Both the position numbers and the translations under genes were made by a program. DNA of 64,000 nt from Paracoccus sphaerophysae (lineage in GTDB: Bacteria > Pseudomonadota > Alphaproteobacteria > Rhodobacterales > Rhodobacteraceae), in the NCBI RefSeq assembly GCF_000763805.1, contig NZ_JRKS01000002.1, positions 1-64,000 of the forward strand, given 5' to 3'. The notes below the pieces were generated by a model, which saw only the letters and a list, made by a program, of their open reading frames with translations, did not search any database and was not told the origin of the DNA. Every line of letters starts with the position of its first letter. Position 1 is the first letter of the stretch. Shown here in pieces: positions 1 through 8,709 of this stretch.

Positions 1-2
1 GG

Positions 3-476
3 CTGGGGGTCGGCATGGGGGTGGTGGTCCATGTGCTGCTGGCCACCGCCGGGCTGGGCGCGGTGATCGCCGCGCATCCCGGCGCGCTGACCGCGATCAA
101 GTGGATCGGCGCCGGCTATCTGCTGGTGCTGGCCTGGAAAAGCTGGCGGGCGGGGGTGTCGGACGGCTCGGCGCGCGGCGCGGTGCGCCCGTGGACCGTG
201 ATCCGGCGCGGGGCGATGTCGAACCTGCTGAACCCCAAGCCGGTGCTGTTCCTGCTGGCCTTCCTGCCGCAGTTCACCAGCCCCGCCTTTGGCCCGATCT
301 GGCAGCAATTGCTGGGGCTGGGGCTGATCTTCATGGTCACCGGCACGCTGGTCACGATGGGCTACGGCATCGTCGCGGGCTGGCTGGGGGCGCGGCTGGG
401 CGCGCATCTGGGCATCCTGAACCGCGTCGCCGCGGTGATGTTCGCGGCCCTCGCCCTGCGGCTGGTGGCGCGGTGA
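3..476 (+). CDS. LysE/RhtB-family amino-acid exporter (5' end outside window)
   Basis: This is the C-terminal part of an inner-membrane exporter of the LysE/RhtB type, a family that exports amino acids and related metabolites. The open frame runs off the left edge of the window: it reads through codons before the first ATG at 15 with the typical G-x-x-x-G, H-V-L-L-A and GLG signature of this family. The visible 150-odd residues contain several hydrophobic helices, an NLLNPKP motif near residue 75 that is characteristic of the family, and a C-terminal hydrophobic helix. Its TGA overlaps the GTG start of rluA in the sequence gtga, so the two are probably translationally coupled. The substrate cannot be told from sequence. 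Confidence 0.85.
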   Translation: MGVGMGVVVHVLLATAGLGAVIAAHPGALTAIKWIGAGYLLVLAWKSWRAGVSDGSARGAVRPWTVIRRGAMSNLLNPKPVLFLLAFLPQFTSPAFGPIWQQLLGLGLIFMVTGTLVTMGYGIVAGWLGARLGAHLGILNRVAAVMFAALALRLVAR

Positions 477-1138
477 GCGCCGAGGGTCCCGGCGCGCGCT
501 TCGTCTATCGCCCCACCGACGCGCAGCCTCGGCTGATCCACCACGACGACCAGATTCTGGTCGTGGACAAGCCCGAGGGCCTGCTGTCGGTCCCCGGCCG
601 GGGCGAGGATCGCGCCGACTGCCTGATCGCCCGGCTGCGGGGGGCGTTTCCCACCGTGCTGCTGGTGCACCGGCTGGACCTGGACACCTCGGGCGTCATG
701 GTCTTTGCGCTGACCCCCCACGCCCAGCGCCATCTGGGCCAGCAGTTCGAAAAGCGGCAGGTCCGCAAGTCCTATGTCGCGCGGCTGTGGGGGCGGCTGG
801 AACCCCGCACCGGCACGGTGGACCAGCCGCTGATGGTCGACTGGCCGAACCGCCCGCGCCAGATGATCCACCCCGAGGGCCGCCCCGCCCAGACCGGCTG
901 GCGGGTGATCCGCGCCAGCTACGCCGAGACCCGGGTGCGGCTCAACCCGCTCACCGGCCGCAGCCACCAGTTGCGCGTCCACATGGCGCATCTGGGCCAC
1001 CCGATCCTGGGCGACCCGCTGTACGCCTCGGGGGCGGCGGCCGATTTCCCACGGCTGATGCTGCACGCCGAGACCCTGCGCCTGCGCCACCCCGAGACGA
1101 ACGTCACCATGACGTTTTCCGCCGAGGTGCCGTTCTAA
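473..1138 (+). CDS. rluA: RluA-family 23S rRNA/tRNA pseudouridine synthase
   Basis: This enzyme isomerises uridine to pseudouridine in RNA. The E. coli RluA it resembles in length (219 residues against 221 here) modifies 23S rRNA U746 and tRNA U32. The hallmark HRLDLDTSG motif is at residues 66-74 and D69 is the catalytic aspartate. The downstream RLNPLTGRSHQLRVH segment is also typical. There is no S4 domain, which fits RluA rather than RluC or RluD. I chose the GTG at 473, which overlaps the upstream exporter stop, because an in-frame extension further upstream is antisense-like noise inside the exporter gene. The exact RNA target is inferred from length and domain content only. Confidence 0.88.
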   Translation: MSAEGPGARFVYRPTDAQPRLIHHDDQILVVDKPEGLLSVPGRGEDRADCLIARLRGAFPTVLLVHRLDLDTSGVMVFALTPHAQRHLGQQFEKRQVRKSYVARLWGRLEPRTGTVDQPLMVDWPNRPRQMIHPEGRPAQTGWRVIRASYAETRVRLNPLTGRSHQLRVHMAHLGHPILGDPLYASGAAADFPRLMLHAETLRLRHPETNVTMTFSAEVPF

Positions 1139-1200
1139 GGCCGGAACGGGATGCGACCCGACCGGGCTCGCGCGCGTTCGGCTGGGAAAGGGAGCTTCTC

Positions 1201-1731
1201 ATGCGTATCCGAAACCTCGCCTTGGCGCTGGCCACCCTGGCCGCGACCGCCGCCTGCACCCGCACCGTGATGACCCGCGTGCCGGCGGGGATCGAGCCGG
1301 TTTCCGGCTTCGAGGTCGCCCGCTACATGGGCCGCTGGCACGAGATCGCCCGCCTCGACCACCGCTTCGAGCGCGGCATGACCGAGGTGACCGCCGATTA
1401 CAGCCTGAACGACGACGGCACCGTGAAGGTGGTGAACCGCGGCCTGAAAGACGGGCAGTGGAAGTCGATCGAGGGCACCGCCCGCTTCCTGGGCGACCCC
1501 TCGGTCGCGAGCCTCGGCGTCACGTTCTTCCCCGGCCTCCCCGGCGGCTATCACGTCTTTGCCCTGGACCCGGAGTATCGCTGGGCAATGATCTCGGGTC
1601 CCAACCGCGGGTATCTGTGGATCCTCGCGCGCGAGCCGCGGATGGACGAGGGGGAGTACCGGCGGCTGGTGGGGCTGGCGAAGGAGAAGGGCTTTGCGGT
1701 GGAGGGGTTGATCAAAAATTCTCTGCGTTAA
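1201..1731 (+). CDS. Lipocalin-type outer-membrane lipoprotein (Blc-like)
   Basis: A 176-residue bacterial lipocalin, a beta-barrel protein that binds lipids or other small hydrophobic ligands at the membrane. The N-terminus has a short lipoprotein signal with a lipobox ending at Cys19 (LAATAAC). The lipocalin G-x-W signature is visible in YMGRWHEIAR near residues 42-51. A Shine-Dalgarno-like AAAGGGAG lies before ATG 1201. Its stop codon overlaps by 4 bases the stop of the convergent AT-rich protease gene, and base composition falls sharply at this point, so the last few residues may have been altered by an insertion event. The ligand is unknown. Confidence 0.85.
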   Translation: MRIRNLALALATLAATAACTRTVMTRVPAGIEPVSGFEVARYMGRWHEIARLDHRFERGMTEVTADYSLNDDGTVKVVNRGLKDGQWKSIEGTARFLGDPSVASLGVTFFPGLPGGYHVFALDPEYRWAMISGPNRGYLWILAREPRMDEGEYRRLVGLAKEKGFAVEGLIKNSLR

Positions 1732-2636
1732 TTTTCAGATATGTTCCAGGAGCTGCCGTTTGAGTTATCGATAATCTTAATAGATTTGTTTCTGGCAAAT
1801 GTAGCAACATAGCTATGGTGAACGCTAAGAACGACTTCCTGGAATTCTTGAGAAGATTCCAAATCTTCGATTGTGAGGCCTATTGACCGGCACTTATCGC
1901 GCATGAGATGGTGAGAATGACTAGACATCGAGCTGAAGTCCGTCAAGCTCTTGACTACTTTTTTAGCGGTTATCTTTGGATCGGGCGTGCCTGAGAACAT
2001 ATTATCGCTAAGCCACTCGGCGACCATTGCGTTAGATTGGACGATTGCCATCTCGCAGCTCGCTATAAATGCAGGCTGATATTTTCGGAAAATCTCTTGC
2101 CAAAATACGAGCCTGGGCGGATCGTCGGCGATTTCCTGCAGGGCTTTTTCAATCTCGTTCACCACGCCCGTCGCCGGAAAGCCTTTTACTTGGGGGTCGA
2201 TAGGCCCGAGCGACGAGTGCTTCGCCATCACAATTGACTTTGCAGCGCAAGCGATCATCGTTCCCGCCGACATTGCGATCTGGGGGACGATCACTCTTAT
2301 GTCGTGATCGAATTTTGAGTAAAGATACGAAACGATAGCTCGCGTGGCTTCGATGCCGCCTCCTGGAGTGTGCAGGATCAGATCCAAACCCGATCTCGTA
2401 TCTAGATTATGGAGGACAGCCATAAAGCCGTTCATGTCGAAATCGGTTATACTACACTCACGGTAATCCGGACGCTTCTGAAGAAAGCCAGAATAATAAG
2501 CTATATTTGGACGACCAGTATAGTCGGCCATTGCCTTCAAATATTGATGTCTCTTGCGGTCGCAAGCAATATTGGCTGCTACGCCATTAGATATCTCGGA
2601 CGCAATTTCCGCTTCAATCTCATTCCAAGTGGGCAT
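1728..2636 (-). CDS. SDH/SppA-type Clp-fold serine proteinase (accessory)
   Basis: A 302-residue protein resembling the serine dehydrogenase proteinase (SDH_sah) group of Clp-fold proteases related to SppA. Visible family marks are the glycine-rich HTPGGG at residues 89-94 (oxyanion region), the putative nucleophile Ser123 in AMSAGTM, and SLGPIDPQ at 142-149. No signal peptide or clear membrane helix is seen. Base composition is far lower in G+C than both flanks and codon use is AT-ending, which points to recent transfer. I took ATG 2636 because the match to the family begins there; an upstream ATG at 2672 is possible. It overlaps the small gene before it by 17 bases, so coupling is likely. 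Substrate and role are unknown. Confidence 0.75.
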   Translation of the reverse strand: MPTWNEIEAEIASEISNGVAANIACDRKRHQYLKAMADYTGRPNIAYYSGFLQKRPDYRECSITDFDMNGFMAVLHNLDTRSGLDLILHTPGGGIEATRAIVSYLYSKFDHDIRVIVPQIAMSAGTMIACAAKSIVMAKHSSLGPIDPQVKGFPATGVVNEIEKALQEIADDPPRLVFWQEIFRKYQPAFIASCEMAIVQSNAMVAEWLSDNMFSGTPDPKITAKKVVKSLTDFSSMSSHSHHLMRDKCRSIGLTIEDLESSQEFQEVVLSVHHSYVATFARNKSIKIIDNSNGSSWNISEN

Positions 2637-2805
2637 CAAGCGGGACCGACTTTGACGAGACCGTGGTCCCATTGTGCTCACTGAATGCACTGAATGAATT
2701 ATCCAGCTCATCGGCCGCACCTAACGGAGTGCTACTGAGCATATTCATCGTCGTCAGCAACTGGACGAGCGGAGTCAGCCCCTGCTCGCGATCCTCGACG
2801 TGCAT
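2620..2805 (-). CDS. Small 61-residue protein paired with the SDH-type protease
   Basis: A short open frame directly upstream of, and overlapping by 17 bases, the SDH-type protease. It shares that gene's low G+C content. It has a near-ideal Shine-Dalgarno (GGAGGGA, six bases before ATG 2805), which is the main reason to believe it is translated; a longer frame from 2853 lacks such a site. The product is acidic and soluble-looking, with a central hydrophobic helix candidate (TPLVQLLTTMNMLSS). I recognise no domain. The arrangement suggests a partner, substrate or inhibitor of the protease, but that is inference. Confidence 0.5.
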   Translation of the reverse strand: MHVEDREQGLTPLVQLLTTMNMLSSTPLGAADELDNSFSAFSEHNGTTVSSKSVPLDAHLE

Positions 2806-2869
2806 CGCAAATCCCTCCGAATCACATGAGTCACACTCGCACGAGCGAGTCAAGGACGCAAGATTCGCC

Positions 2870-3064
2870 TCACACCCGCCCCTGATAATTCGCCTTCGGC
2901 CCCATCAGCCACCAGGCGATCAGGCCCACCACGGGCAGGAAGGCGATGACCAGCGTCCAGATTATCTTGGACCCCCGCTCGGCGTTCGAGTTGATGACCG
3001 AGGCGATCGCCCAGATGTCGAGGGCGAACAGGATCAGCCCGCCGATGCCGCTGAAAAGATTCAT
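2870..3064 (-). CDS. PLDc_N-domain small membrane protein
   Basis: A 64-residue membrane protein resembling the phospholipase D N-terminal (PLDc_N) domain found alone in many bacteria. Two hydrophobic helices are visible, around residues 5-22 and 32-50, ending in LIAWWLMGPK, which is characteristic of this small family. The start at 3064 is preceded by GGAGACCGGAG, a usable ribosome binding site; a longer frame from 3103 has none. The role of stand-alone PLDc_N proteins is not established. It lies downstream of hslU on the same strand, 62 bases away, and could be transcribed with it. Confidence 0.75.
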   Translation of the reverse strand: MNLFSGIGGLILFALDIWAIASVINSNAERGSKIIWTLVIAFLPVVGLIAWWLMGPKANYQGRV

Positions 3065-3126
3065 CTCCGGTCTCCATGGCCAGGGAAGGTGTCGGCCGAT
3101 CAACGGTCAAAGTGCCGCGCGGTTCC

Positions 3127-4425
3127 TTACAGCACGTAGCGCGACAGGTCGGCCGACCGGGCGAGGTCGCCCAGCTGCGCCTCGACGAAGCCCGCGTCCA
3201 CCGTCACCGCCTGGCCCTGCTGGTCGGGGGCGGTGAAGGACAGGTCCTCGAAGACCCGCTCCATCACCGTGTAAAGCCGGCGCGCGCCGATGTTTTCCAC
3301 GCTGCCATTCACCTCGGCGGCGATCCGGGCCAGCGCCGCGATGCCGTCGTCGGTAAAGCCGACCGTGACGCCCTCGGTCGCCATCAGCGCGGTGTATTGC
3401 CGGGTCAGGGCGTTGTCCGTCTCGGTCAGGATGCGGACGAAGTCAGCCTCGGTCAGCGCCTTCAGCTCGACCCGGATCGGCAGCCGGCCCTGCAGTTCGG
3501 GCAGCAGGTCCGAGGGCTTGGCGACGTGGAACGCGCCCGAGGCGATGAACAGGATGTGGTCGGTCCGCACCGGGCCGTATTTCGTGCTGACCGTGGTGCC
3601 CTCGATCAGCGGCAGCAGGTCGCGCTGGACGCCTTCGCGCGAGACCTCGCCGCCGCGGGCCTCGGCGCGGGCGCAGACCTTGTCGATCTCGTCGATGAAG
3701 ACGATGCCGGATTGCTGCACGGCGTCCAGCGCGGCGGTCTTGATGGCCTCGTCGTCGATCAGCTTGTCGGCCTCTTCGGCCAGCAGCAGGTCATAGGACT
3801 GCGCGACCGTCACCTTGCGGCGCACCCGGCGGCCGCCGAATGCCTTCATCAGCGCGCCCAGGTCCATCATCTGGCCCATGCCGGGCTGGCCCGGAATCTC
3901 CATCCCCAGAGGGTTGGAATTGTCGGTCAGGTCCAGCTCGATCACCGTGTCGTCCAGCTCGCCAGATTTCAGCTTGCGGCGGAACATCTCGCGGGTCTGG
4001 TCGCGGGCCTGGTCGCCGGCCAGCGCGGCGATCACCCGGTCCTCGGCGGCGGCGTGGGCGCGGGCCTTGACCTGATCGCGCATCCGGTCGCGGGTCTCGG
4101 CCATGGCGGCGTCGGTGAGGTCGCGGATGATCTGTTCGACGTCGCGGCCGACATAGCCGACCTCGGTGAACTTGGTCGCCTCGACCTTGACGAAGGGCGC
4201 GCCCGCCAGCTTCGCCAGCCGGCGGCTGATCTCGGTCTTGCCGACGCCGGTGGGGCCGATCATCAGGATGTTCTTGGGAAACACCTCGTCGCGCAGGGCC
4301 GGGTCCAGCTGCTGGCGGCGCCAGCGGTTGCGCATGGCGACGGCGACCGCCCGCTTGGCGTCGGCCTGGCCGATGATGAAGCGGTCCAGCTCGGTCACGA
4401 TCTGGCGGGGGGTGAGGTCGGTCAT
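3127..4425 (-). CDS. hslU: HslU, ATPase subunit of the HslVU protease
   Basis: A 432-residue AAA+ unfoldase that forms hexamers, recognises and unfolds cytoplasmic substrates and feeds them to the HslV peptidase. Walker A (GPTGVGKT) is at residues 57-64, Walker B appears as IVFIDEIDK in the second half, and the family-specific I domain lies between them. The C-terminus ends in DLSRYVL, matching the conserved HslU tail that activates HslV. ATG 4425 is preceded by GAGAGGG. The usual partner hslV is not adjacent: upstream is the divergent purH and downstream a PLDc_N gene. Heat-shock regulation is usual for the family, but no promoter was identified here. Confidence 0.95.
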   Translation of the reverse strand: MTDLTPRQIVTELDRFIIGQADAKRAVAVAMRNRWRRQQLDPALRDEVFPKNILMIGPTGVGKTEISRRLAKLAGAPFVKVEATKFTEVGYVGRDVEQIIRDLTDAAMAETRDRMRDQVKARAHAAAEDRVIAALAGDQARDQTREMFRRKLKSGELDDTVIELDLTDNSNPLGMEIPGQPGMGQMMDLGALMKAFGGRRVRRKVTVAQSYDLLLAEEADKLIDDEAIKTAALDAVQQSGIVFIDEIDKVCARAEARGGEVSREGVQRDLLPLIEGTTVSTKYGPVRTDHILFIASGAFHVAKPSDLLPELQGRLPIRVELKALTEADFVRILTETDNALTRQYTALMATEGVTVGFTDDGIAALARIAAEVNGSVENIGARRLYTVMERVFEDLSFTAPDQQGQAVTVDAGFVEAQLGDLARSADLSRYVL

Positions 4426-4556
4426 GGGGTCCCTCTCGGCGTCCTTGGGCGCAGACTTAGGGGGCATCCGCCCCGACGCCAAGGGCGCGGGCGCGGCGCT
4501 GGACTGTCCGCCGCGCAACGGCTATGTCACGCGCAAACCCCAGCCGGAGCCCCGCC

Positions 4557-6143
4557 ATGACCGACCGCATCCCCCTGAAGCGCGCGCTGATCTCGGTGTC
4601 CGACAAGGCGGGGCTGGTCGATTTCGCGCGGGCGCTGGCGGATCGCGGGGTGGACCTGCTGTCCACCGGCGGCACCGCGCAAAGCCTGCGCGACGCGGGG
4701 CTGGCGGTGCGCGACGTGGCGGACCTGACCGGCTTCCCCGAGATGATGGACGGCCGCGTCAAGACGCTGCACCCCAAGGTGCATGGCGGGCTGCTGGCGC
4801 TGCGCGACAAGGCCGACCATGTCGCCGCGATGGACGAACACGGGATCGAGGCAATCGACCTGCTGGTGGTCAACCTGTATCCGTTCGAGGCGACCGTCGC
4901 CAAGGGCGCGGCCTATGCCGATTGCGTGGAAAACATCGACATCGGCGGCCCGGCGATGATCCGCGCCGCGGCCAAGAACCACGGCTTCGTGGCGACCATC
5001 GTGGATGTCGAGGACTACGCGGCGCTGCTGGCGGAACTGGATGCGAACGATGGGGCGACCACGCTGGCCTTCCGCCAGCGCATGGCGCAGGCGGCCTATG
5101 CGCGCACCGCGGCCTATGATGCTGCGGTCAGCAACTGGATGGCCGGCGCCATCGGCGGGGCGACGCCGCGCCGCCGCGCCTTTGCCGGGACGCTCGCGCA
5201 GAGCATGCGCTATGGCGAGAACCCGCACCAGGCGGCGGCCTTCTATACCGACGGCAGCAACCGCCCCGGCGTCGCCACCGCCCGCCAGTGGCAGGGCAAG
5301 GAGCTGTCCTACAACAACATCAACGACACCGACGCGGCGTTCGAGCTGGTGGCCGAGTTCGACCCCGCCACCCCCGCCGTCGCGATCATCAAGCACGCCA
5401 ACCCCTGCGGCGTGGCGCTGGGCGCGACGTTCGCCGAGGCCTACGGGCGCGCCTTCGACTGTGACCGGACCTCGGCCTTCGGCGGGATCATCGCGTTGAA
5501 CGGCACGCTGGACGAGGCGACGGCCCGCGCCATCACCGAGATCTTCACCGAGGTCGTCATCGCCCCCGACGCCACCGACGCCGCGCGAGAGGTATTCGCG
5601 GCCAAGAAGAACCTGCGCCTGCTGACCACCGGCGGCCTGCCCGATCCGCGCGCCGGGGGGCTGACCTTCCGCCAGGTGGCCGGCGGCTTCCTCGTGCAGG
5701 GGCGCGACAACGGCCATGTGGCGCGCGAGGCGCTGCAGGTCGTGACCCGGCGCCAGCCCTCGGACGCCGAGCTGGAGGACCTCATGTTCGCCTGGACCGT
5801 GGCCAAGCACGTCAAGTCGAACGCCATCGTCTATGCGAAAGACCGCGCCACGGTGGGCATCGGCGCCGGGCAGATGAGCCGCGTGGACAGCACCCGCATC
5901 GGCCGCCGCAAGTCCGAGGACATGGCCGAGGCGCTGGGCCTGACGGCCCCGCTGACCGAGGGAGCGGCGGTCGCCTCGGACGCGTTCTTCCCCTTTGCGG
6001 ACGGGATCGAAGCGCTGGCCGCGGCCGGCGCGCGGGCGGTGATCCAGCCCGGCGGGTCGATGCGCGACGCCGAGGTCATCGCCGCCGCCGACCGGCTGGG
6101 GCTGGCGATGGTGTTCACCGGCCAGCGCCATTTCCGCCACTGA
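4557..6143 (+). CDS. purH: Bifunctional AICAR transformylase / IMP cyclohydrolase
   Basis: The 528-residue enzyme catalyses the last two steps of IMP synthesis: formylation of AICAR with 10-formyl-THF, then ring closure. The N-terminal MGS-like cyclohydrolase domain begins [16 protein letters not shown], and the C-terminal transformylase domain carries YGENPHQ and the catalytic KHANPCG motif (Lys279, His280). Length is normal for the family. The ATG at 4557 is preceded by CGGAG. It is divergent from hslU with about 130 bases between starts, and lspA follows ten bases after its stop, so purH, lspA and perhaps the following lipoprotein gene could be one transcript. Confidence 0.96.
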   Translation: MTDRIPLKRALISVSDKAGLVDFARALADRGVDLLSTGGTAQSLRDAGLAVRDVADLTGFPEMMDGRVKTLHPKVHGGLLALRDKADHVAAMDEHGIEAIDLLVVNLYPFEATVAKGAAYADCVENIDIGGPAMIRAAAKNHGFVATIVDVEDYAALLAELDANDGATTLAFRQRMAQAAYARTAAYDAAVSNWMAGAIGGATPRRRAFAGTLAQSMRYGENPHQAAAFYTDGSNRPGVATARQWQGKELSYNNINDTDAAFELVAEFDPATPAVAIIKHANPCGVALGATFAEAYGRAFDCDRTSAFGGIIALNGTLDEATARAITEIFTEVVIAPDATDAAREVFAAKKNLRLLTTGGLPDPRAGGLTFRQVAGGFLVQGRDNGHVAREALQVVTRRQPSDAELEDLMFAWTVAKHVKSNAIVYAKDRATVGIGAGQMSRVDSTRIGRRKSEDMAEALGLTAPLTEGAAVASDAFFPFADGIEALAAAGARAVIQPGGSMRDAEVIAAADRLGLAMVFTGQRHFRH

Positions 6144-6153
6144 CGGGCCGCGG

Positions 6154-6831
6154 ATGACCGAGACTCCCGACACCCCGGCCCCCGATGGCCCCAGGACCGA
6201 GGCCCCGAAGAAGCCGCGGCGCAAGCTGGCGGCCGACGGCAACCCGGCCGCGCCCCGCAAACGCCGAACGCTCAAGGCCGAACCGCCGCCCCCGTCCCCG
6301 CGGCTTCTCTGGTGGGCGGCGGGCGTGGCGCTTGCGGTGCTGCTGATTGACCAGCTGTCCAAGTGGGTCGTTGTCCATGCGCTGAACCTCAAGGAGGTGC
6401 AGGCGATCGACGTGATCGACCCGTGGCTGAACCTGCGGATGGCGTGGAACCAGGGGGTGAACTTCGGCCTGTTCGGCTCGGACGCCGAGCTGATGCGCTG
6501 GGTGCTGGTCGGCGTCGCCGCGGTGATCTGCATCTGGGTCGCCGTCTGGCTGTGGCGGGCCCGGCCGGGGCGGCTGGCGCAGGTCGCCGCCGGGCTGCTG
6601 ATCGGCGGCGCGCTGGGCAACGTCATCGACCGGGTGGCCTATGGCGCGGTCGCGGACTTCCTGAACATGAGCCTGCCGGGCTGGCGCAACCCCTATTCCT
6701 TCAACGTGGCCGACATCGCGATCTTTGCCGGCGCGCTGGGGCTGGTGATCCAGCCCGGCCCCAAGCCCAACGCCGGCGCGGGCGGGAAGCCCTCTGACAA
6801 GACCCGTGACGCGGGCCGCAGGACGCGCTAG
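6154..6831 (+). CDS. lspA: Prolipoprotein signal peptidase (signal peptidase II)
   Basis: An inner-membrane aspartyl protease that removes signal peptides from diacylglyceryl-modified prolipoproteins. The two catalytic aspartates are visible: Asp159 in GNVIDR and Asp187 in FNVADIAI. Four transmembrane segments fit the family. At 225 residues it is about 60 longer than typical LspA because of a hydrophilic N-terminal extension of about 50 residues rich in Pro, Lys and Arg (PKKPRRK, PRKRRT) before the first membrane helix, plus a charged C-terminal tail. It follows purH by ten bases, and a lipoprotein gene, a natural substrate, lies next downstream. Confidence 0.93.
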   Translation: MTETPDTPAPDGPRTEAPKKPRRKLAADGNPAAPRKRRTLKAEPPPPSPRLLWWAAGVALAVLLIDQLSKWVVVHALNLKEVQAIDVIDPWLNLRMAWNQGVNFGLFGSDAELMRWVLVGVAAVICIWVAVWLWRARPGRLAQVAAGLLIGGALGNVIDRVAYGAVADFLNMSLPGWRNPYSFNVADIAIFAGALGLVIQPGPKPNAGAGGKPSDKTRDAGRRTR

Positions 6832-6885
6832 AACGCCCTCAAACACGGCGCGGCTGCGGGTCGTGACAACCGACGAGGGTGGTTC

Positions 6886-7395
6886 ATGCGGGCGGTTCTG
6901 CTGACTTTCTGTGTCCTGGCGCTGGGCGCCTGCGAATCCAGCGGCAAGCTGATGACGCTGGCCAGCGATGACGGTCCCGAGGAATTCGCCATCGTGCCGT
7001 CCAAGCCGCTGGAACTGCCGCCGGACCTGGCCGCCCTGCCGGCGCCGACGCCGGGCGGCAGCAACATCACCGACCAGAACCCCGATGCCGATGCGGTCGC
7101 GGCCCTGGGCGGCAACCCGGCGCAGCTGGCCGCGCAGGGCGTGGGGGCGGGCGACGGCGCGCTGATCGCCCATGCCGGCCGCCACGGCGTCACCCCGGGC
7201 GTGCGCCAGATCACGGCGCAGGAAGATGCCGAATACCGCCGCCGCAACGGCCGCCGCCTGCTCGAGGTCGTGGCCCGGTCCAACGTCTATTACCGCGCCT
7301 ATCGCCGGCAGTCGCTGGACAGCCAGGCCGAGCTGGACCGCTGGCGTCCGACCGGCGTGCAGACCCCGACCGCGCCGCCTGCCCCCTCGCGCTGA
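6886..7395 (+). CDS. DUF3035 lipoprotein (BamF-like)
   Basis: A 169-residue lipoprotein with a short signal sequence and lipobox LALGAC (Cys16). The remainder is hydrophilic and matches in layout the alphaproteobacterial DUF3035 proteins, some of which are named BamF, an accessory lipoprotein of the outer-membrane beta-barrel assembly machine. The segment EFAIVPSKPLELPPDLAALP is the most recognisable conserved stretch. It follows lspA by 54 bases on the same strand, a common pairing in Rhodobacteraceae. In relatives this pair is often followed by two M16 peptidase genes, which here lie about 23 kb away at 30.7 kb. The functional name is family knowledge; membership is my reading. Confidence 0.75.
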   Translation: MRAVLLTFCVLALGACESSGKLMTLASDDGPEEFAIVPSKPLELPPDLAALPAPTPGGSNITDQNPDADAVAALGGNPAQLAAQGVGAGDGALIAHAGRHGVTPGVRQITAQEDAEYRRRNGRRLLEVVARSNVYYRAYRRQSLDSQAELDRWRPTGVQTPTAPPAPSR

Positions 7396-7418
7396 GGCGC
7401 CGGGCAGGAACCGGCGCC
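7396..7418 (+). terminator. GC-rich hairpin after the DUF3035 gene
   Basis: A perfect 8-bp inverted repeat (GGCGCCGG / CCGGCGCC) with a 7-base loop begins directly after the lipoprotein stop codon. There is no T-tract, so it could be a weak terminator or a mRNA 3'-end stabiliser before trpB. It separates the lspA transcript from the next gene. Confidence 0.4.
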
Positions 7419-7464
7419 GGGGCCGATCCCACCACACGACCGGCACCACATGAGAGGGGGAGCG

Positions 7465-8676
7465 ATGGCATCCTATCTGAAGACGACGCCCGACGCGCAG
7501 GGTTATTTCGGAACCTATGGCGGGGCGATGCTGCCGCCGCCGCTGGTCCCGCATTTCAAGGACATCACCGACGCCTATCTGCGGATTTCCAAGTCGGCGG
7601 ACTACATCAACGAGCTGCGCCTGATCCGAAAGCATTTCCAAGGCCGGCCTACCCCGGTCAGCTATCTGAAGAACCTGTCCGACGCCTGCGGCGGCGCGCG
7701 GCTTTACGCCAAGCGCGAGGACCTGAACCACACCGGCGCCCACAAGCTGAACCACTGCATGGCCGAAGGGCTGCTGGCCCGCCACATGGGCAAGACCAAG
7801 CTGATGGCCGAGACCGGCGCCGGCCAGCATGGCGTCGCGCTGGCCACCGCCGCCGCCTATTTCGGCATGGAGTGCGAGATCCACATGGGCGAGGACGACA
7901 TCGCCAAGGAGGCGCCGAACGTCACCCGCATGAAGCTGCTGGGGGCCGAGGTGGTGCCGGTGTCGTTCGGCGGCCGGTCCCTGAAAGAGGCGGTGGACAG
8001 CTGTTTCGAAAGCTACCTCAAGCAGGCCGACACGGCGCTGTTCGCCATCGGCTCGGTGGTCGGGCCGCATCCCTTCCCGATGATGGTGCGCGATTTCCAG
8101 CACGTCGTGGGCGTCGAGGCACGCGAGCAGTTCCTGGAAATGACCGGCGAGCTGCCCGACATGGTCGCCGCCTGCGTCGGCGGCGGGTCGAACGCGATGG
8201 GCATCTTCTCGGGCTTCATCGACGACGAGGGCGTGGCGCTGTTCGGGGTCGAACCGCTGGGCTCGTCGTCGAACCTGGGCGATCACGCGGCGACGATGAC
8301 CTATGGCGAGGACGGCGAGCTGCACGGCTTCCGCTCGATCCTGCTGAAGGACCCGCAGGGGGCGCCGGCCGAGGTCCACACCATCGCCTCGGGGCTGCAT
8401 TATCCCGGCGTCGGCCCGGAACACGCCCATCTGCACCGCACCGGCCGCGCCACCTATGTCGGCGCCACCGACACCGAATGCCTGCGGGCGTTCTACGACC
8501 TGTCGCGGCGCGAGGGGATCATCCCGGCGCTGGAAAGCGCCCATGCCGTCGCCTTCGCGATGCGCGAGGCGCCGGCCAATCCGGGCAAGTCGATCCTGAT
8601 CAACCTGTCGGGCCGGGGCGACAAGGACATCGACTATGTGACCCAGAACCACGGCTTCGGGGAAAACCTGCGGTAG
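7465..8676 (+). CDS. trpB: Tryptophan synthase beta chain, divergent form
   Basis: A 403-residue PLP enzyme of the TrpB group, which condenses indole with serine to give tryptophan. The PLP lysine Lys94 lies in HTGAHKLN, the catalytic glutamate Glu116 in AETGAGQHG, the phosphate loop in CVGGGSNAM, and the C-terminal LSGRGDKD is intact. It differs from standard alphaproteobacterial TrpB at the N-terminus ([16 protein letters not shown] in place of the usual GRFV-type segment) and just after the PLP lysine (KLNHC in place of KINN/KLNN). No trpA or trpF is nearby. It could therefore be a second, stand-alone TrpB paralogue. ATG 7465 has a GAGAGGGGGAG site; ATG 7450 upstream is less likely. Confidence 0.82.
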   Translation: MASYLKTTPDAQGYFGTYGGAMLPPPLVPHFKDITDAYLRISKSADYINELRLIRKHFQGRPTPVSYLKNLSDACGGARLYAKREDLNHTGAHKLNHCMAEGLLARHMGKTKLMAETGAGQHGVALATAAAYFGMECEIHMGEDDIAKEAPNVTRMKLLGAEVVPVSFGGRSLKEAVDSCFESYLKQADTALFAIGSVVGPHPFPMMVRDFQHVVGVEAREQFLEMTGELPDMVAACVGGGSNAMGIFSGFIDDEGVALFGVEPLGSSSNLGDHAATMTYGEDGELHGFRSILLKDPQGAPAEVHTIASGLHYPGVGPEHAHLHRTGRATYVGATDTECLRAFYDLSRREGIIPALESAHAVAFAMREAPANPGKSILINLSGRGDKDIDYVTQNHGFGENLR

Positions 8677-8709
8677 CCGTAAGCGGCGATCTGCCCTAGG
8701 TGAGGCGCG

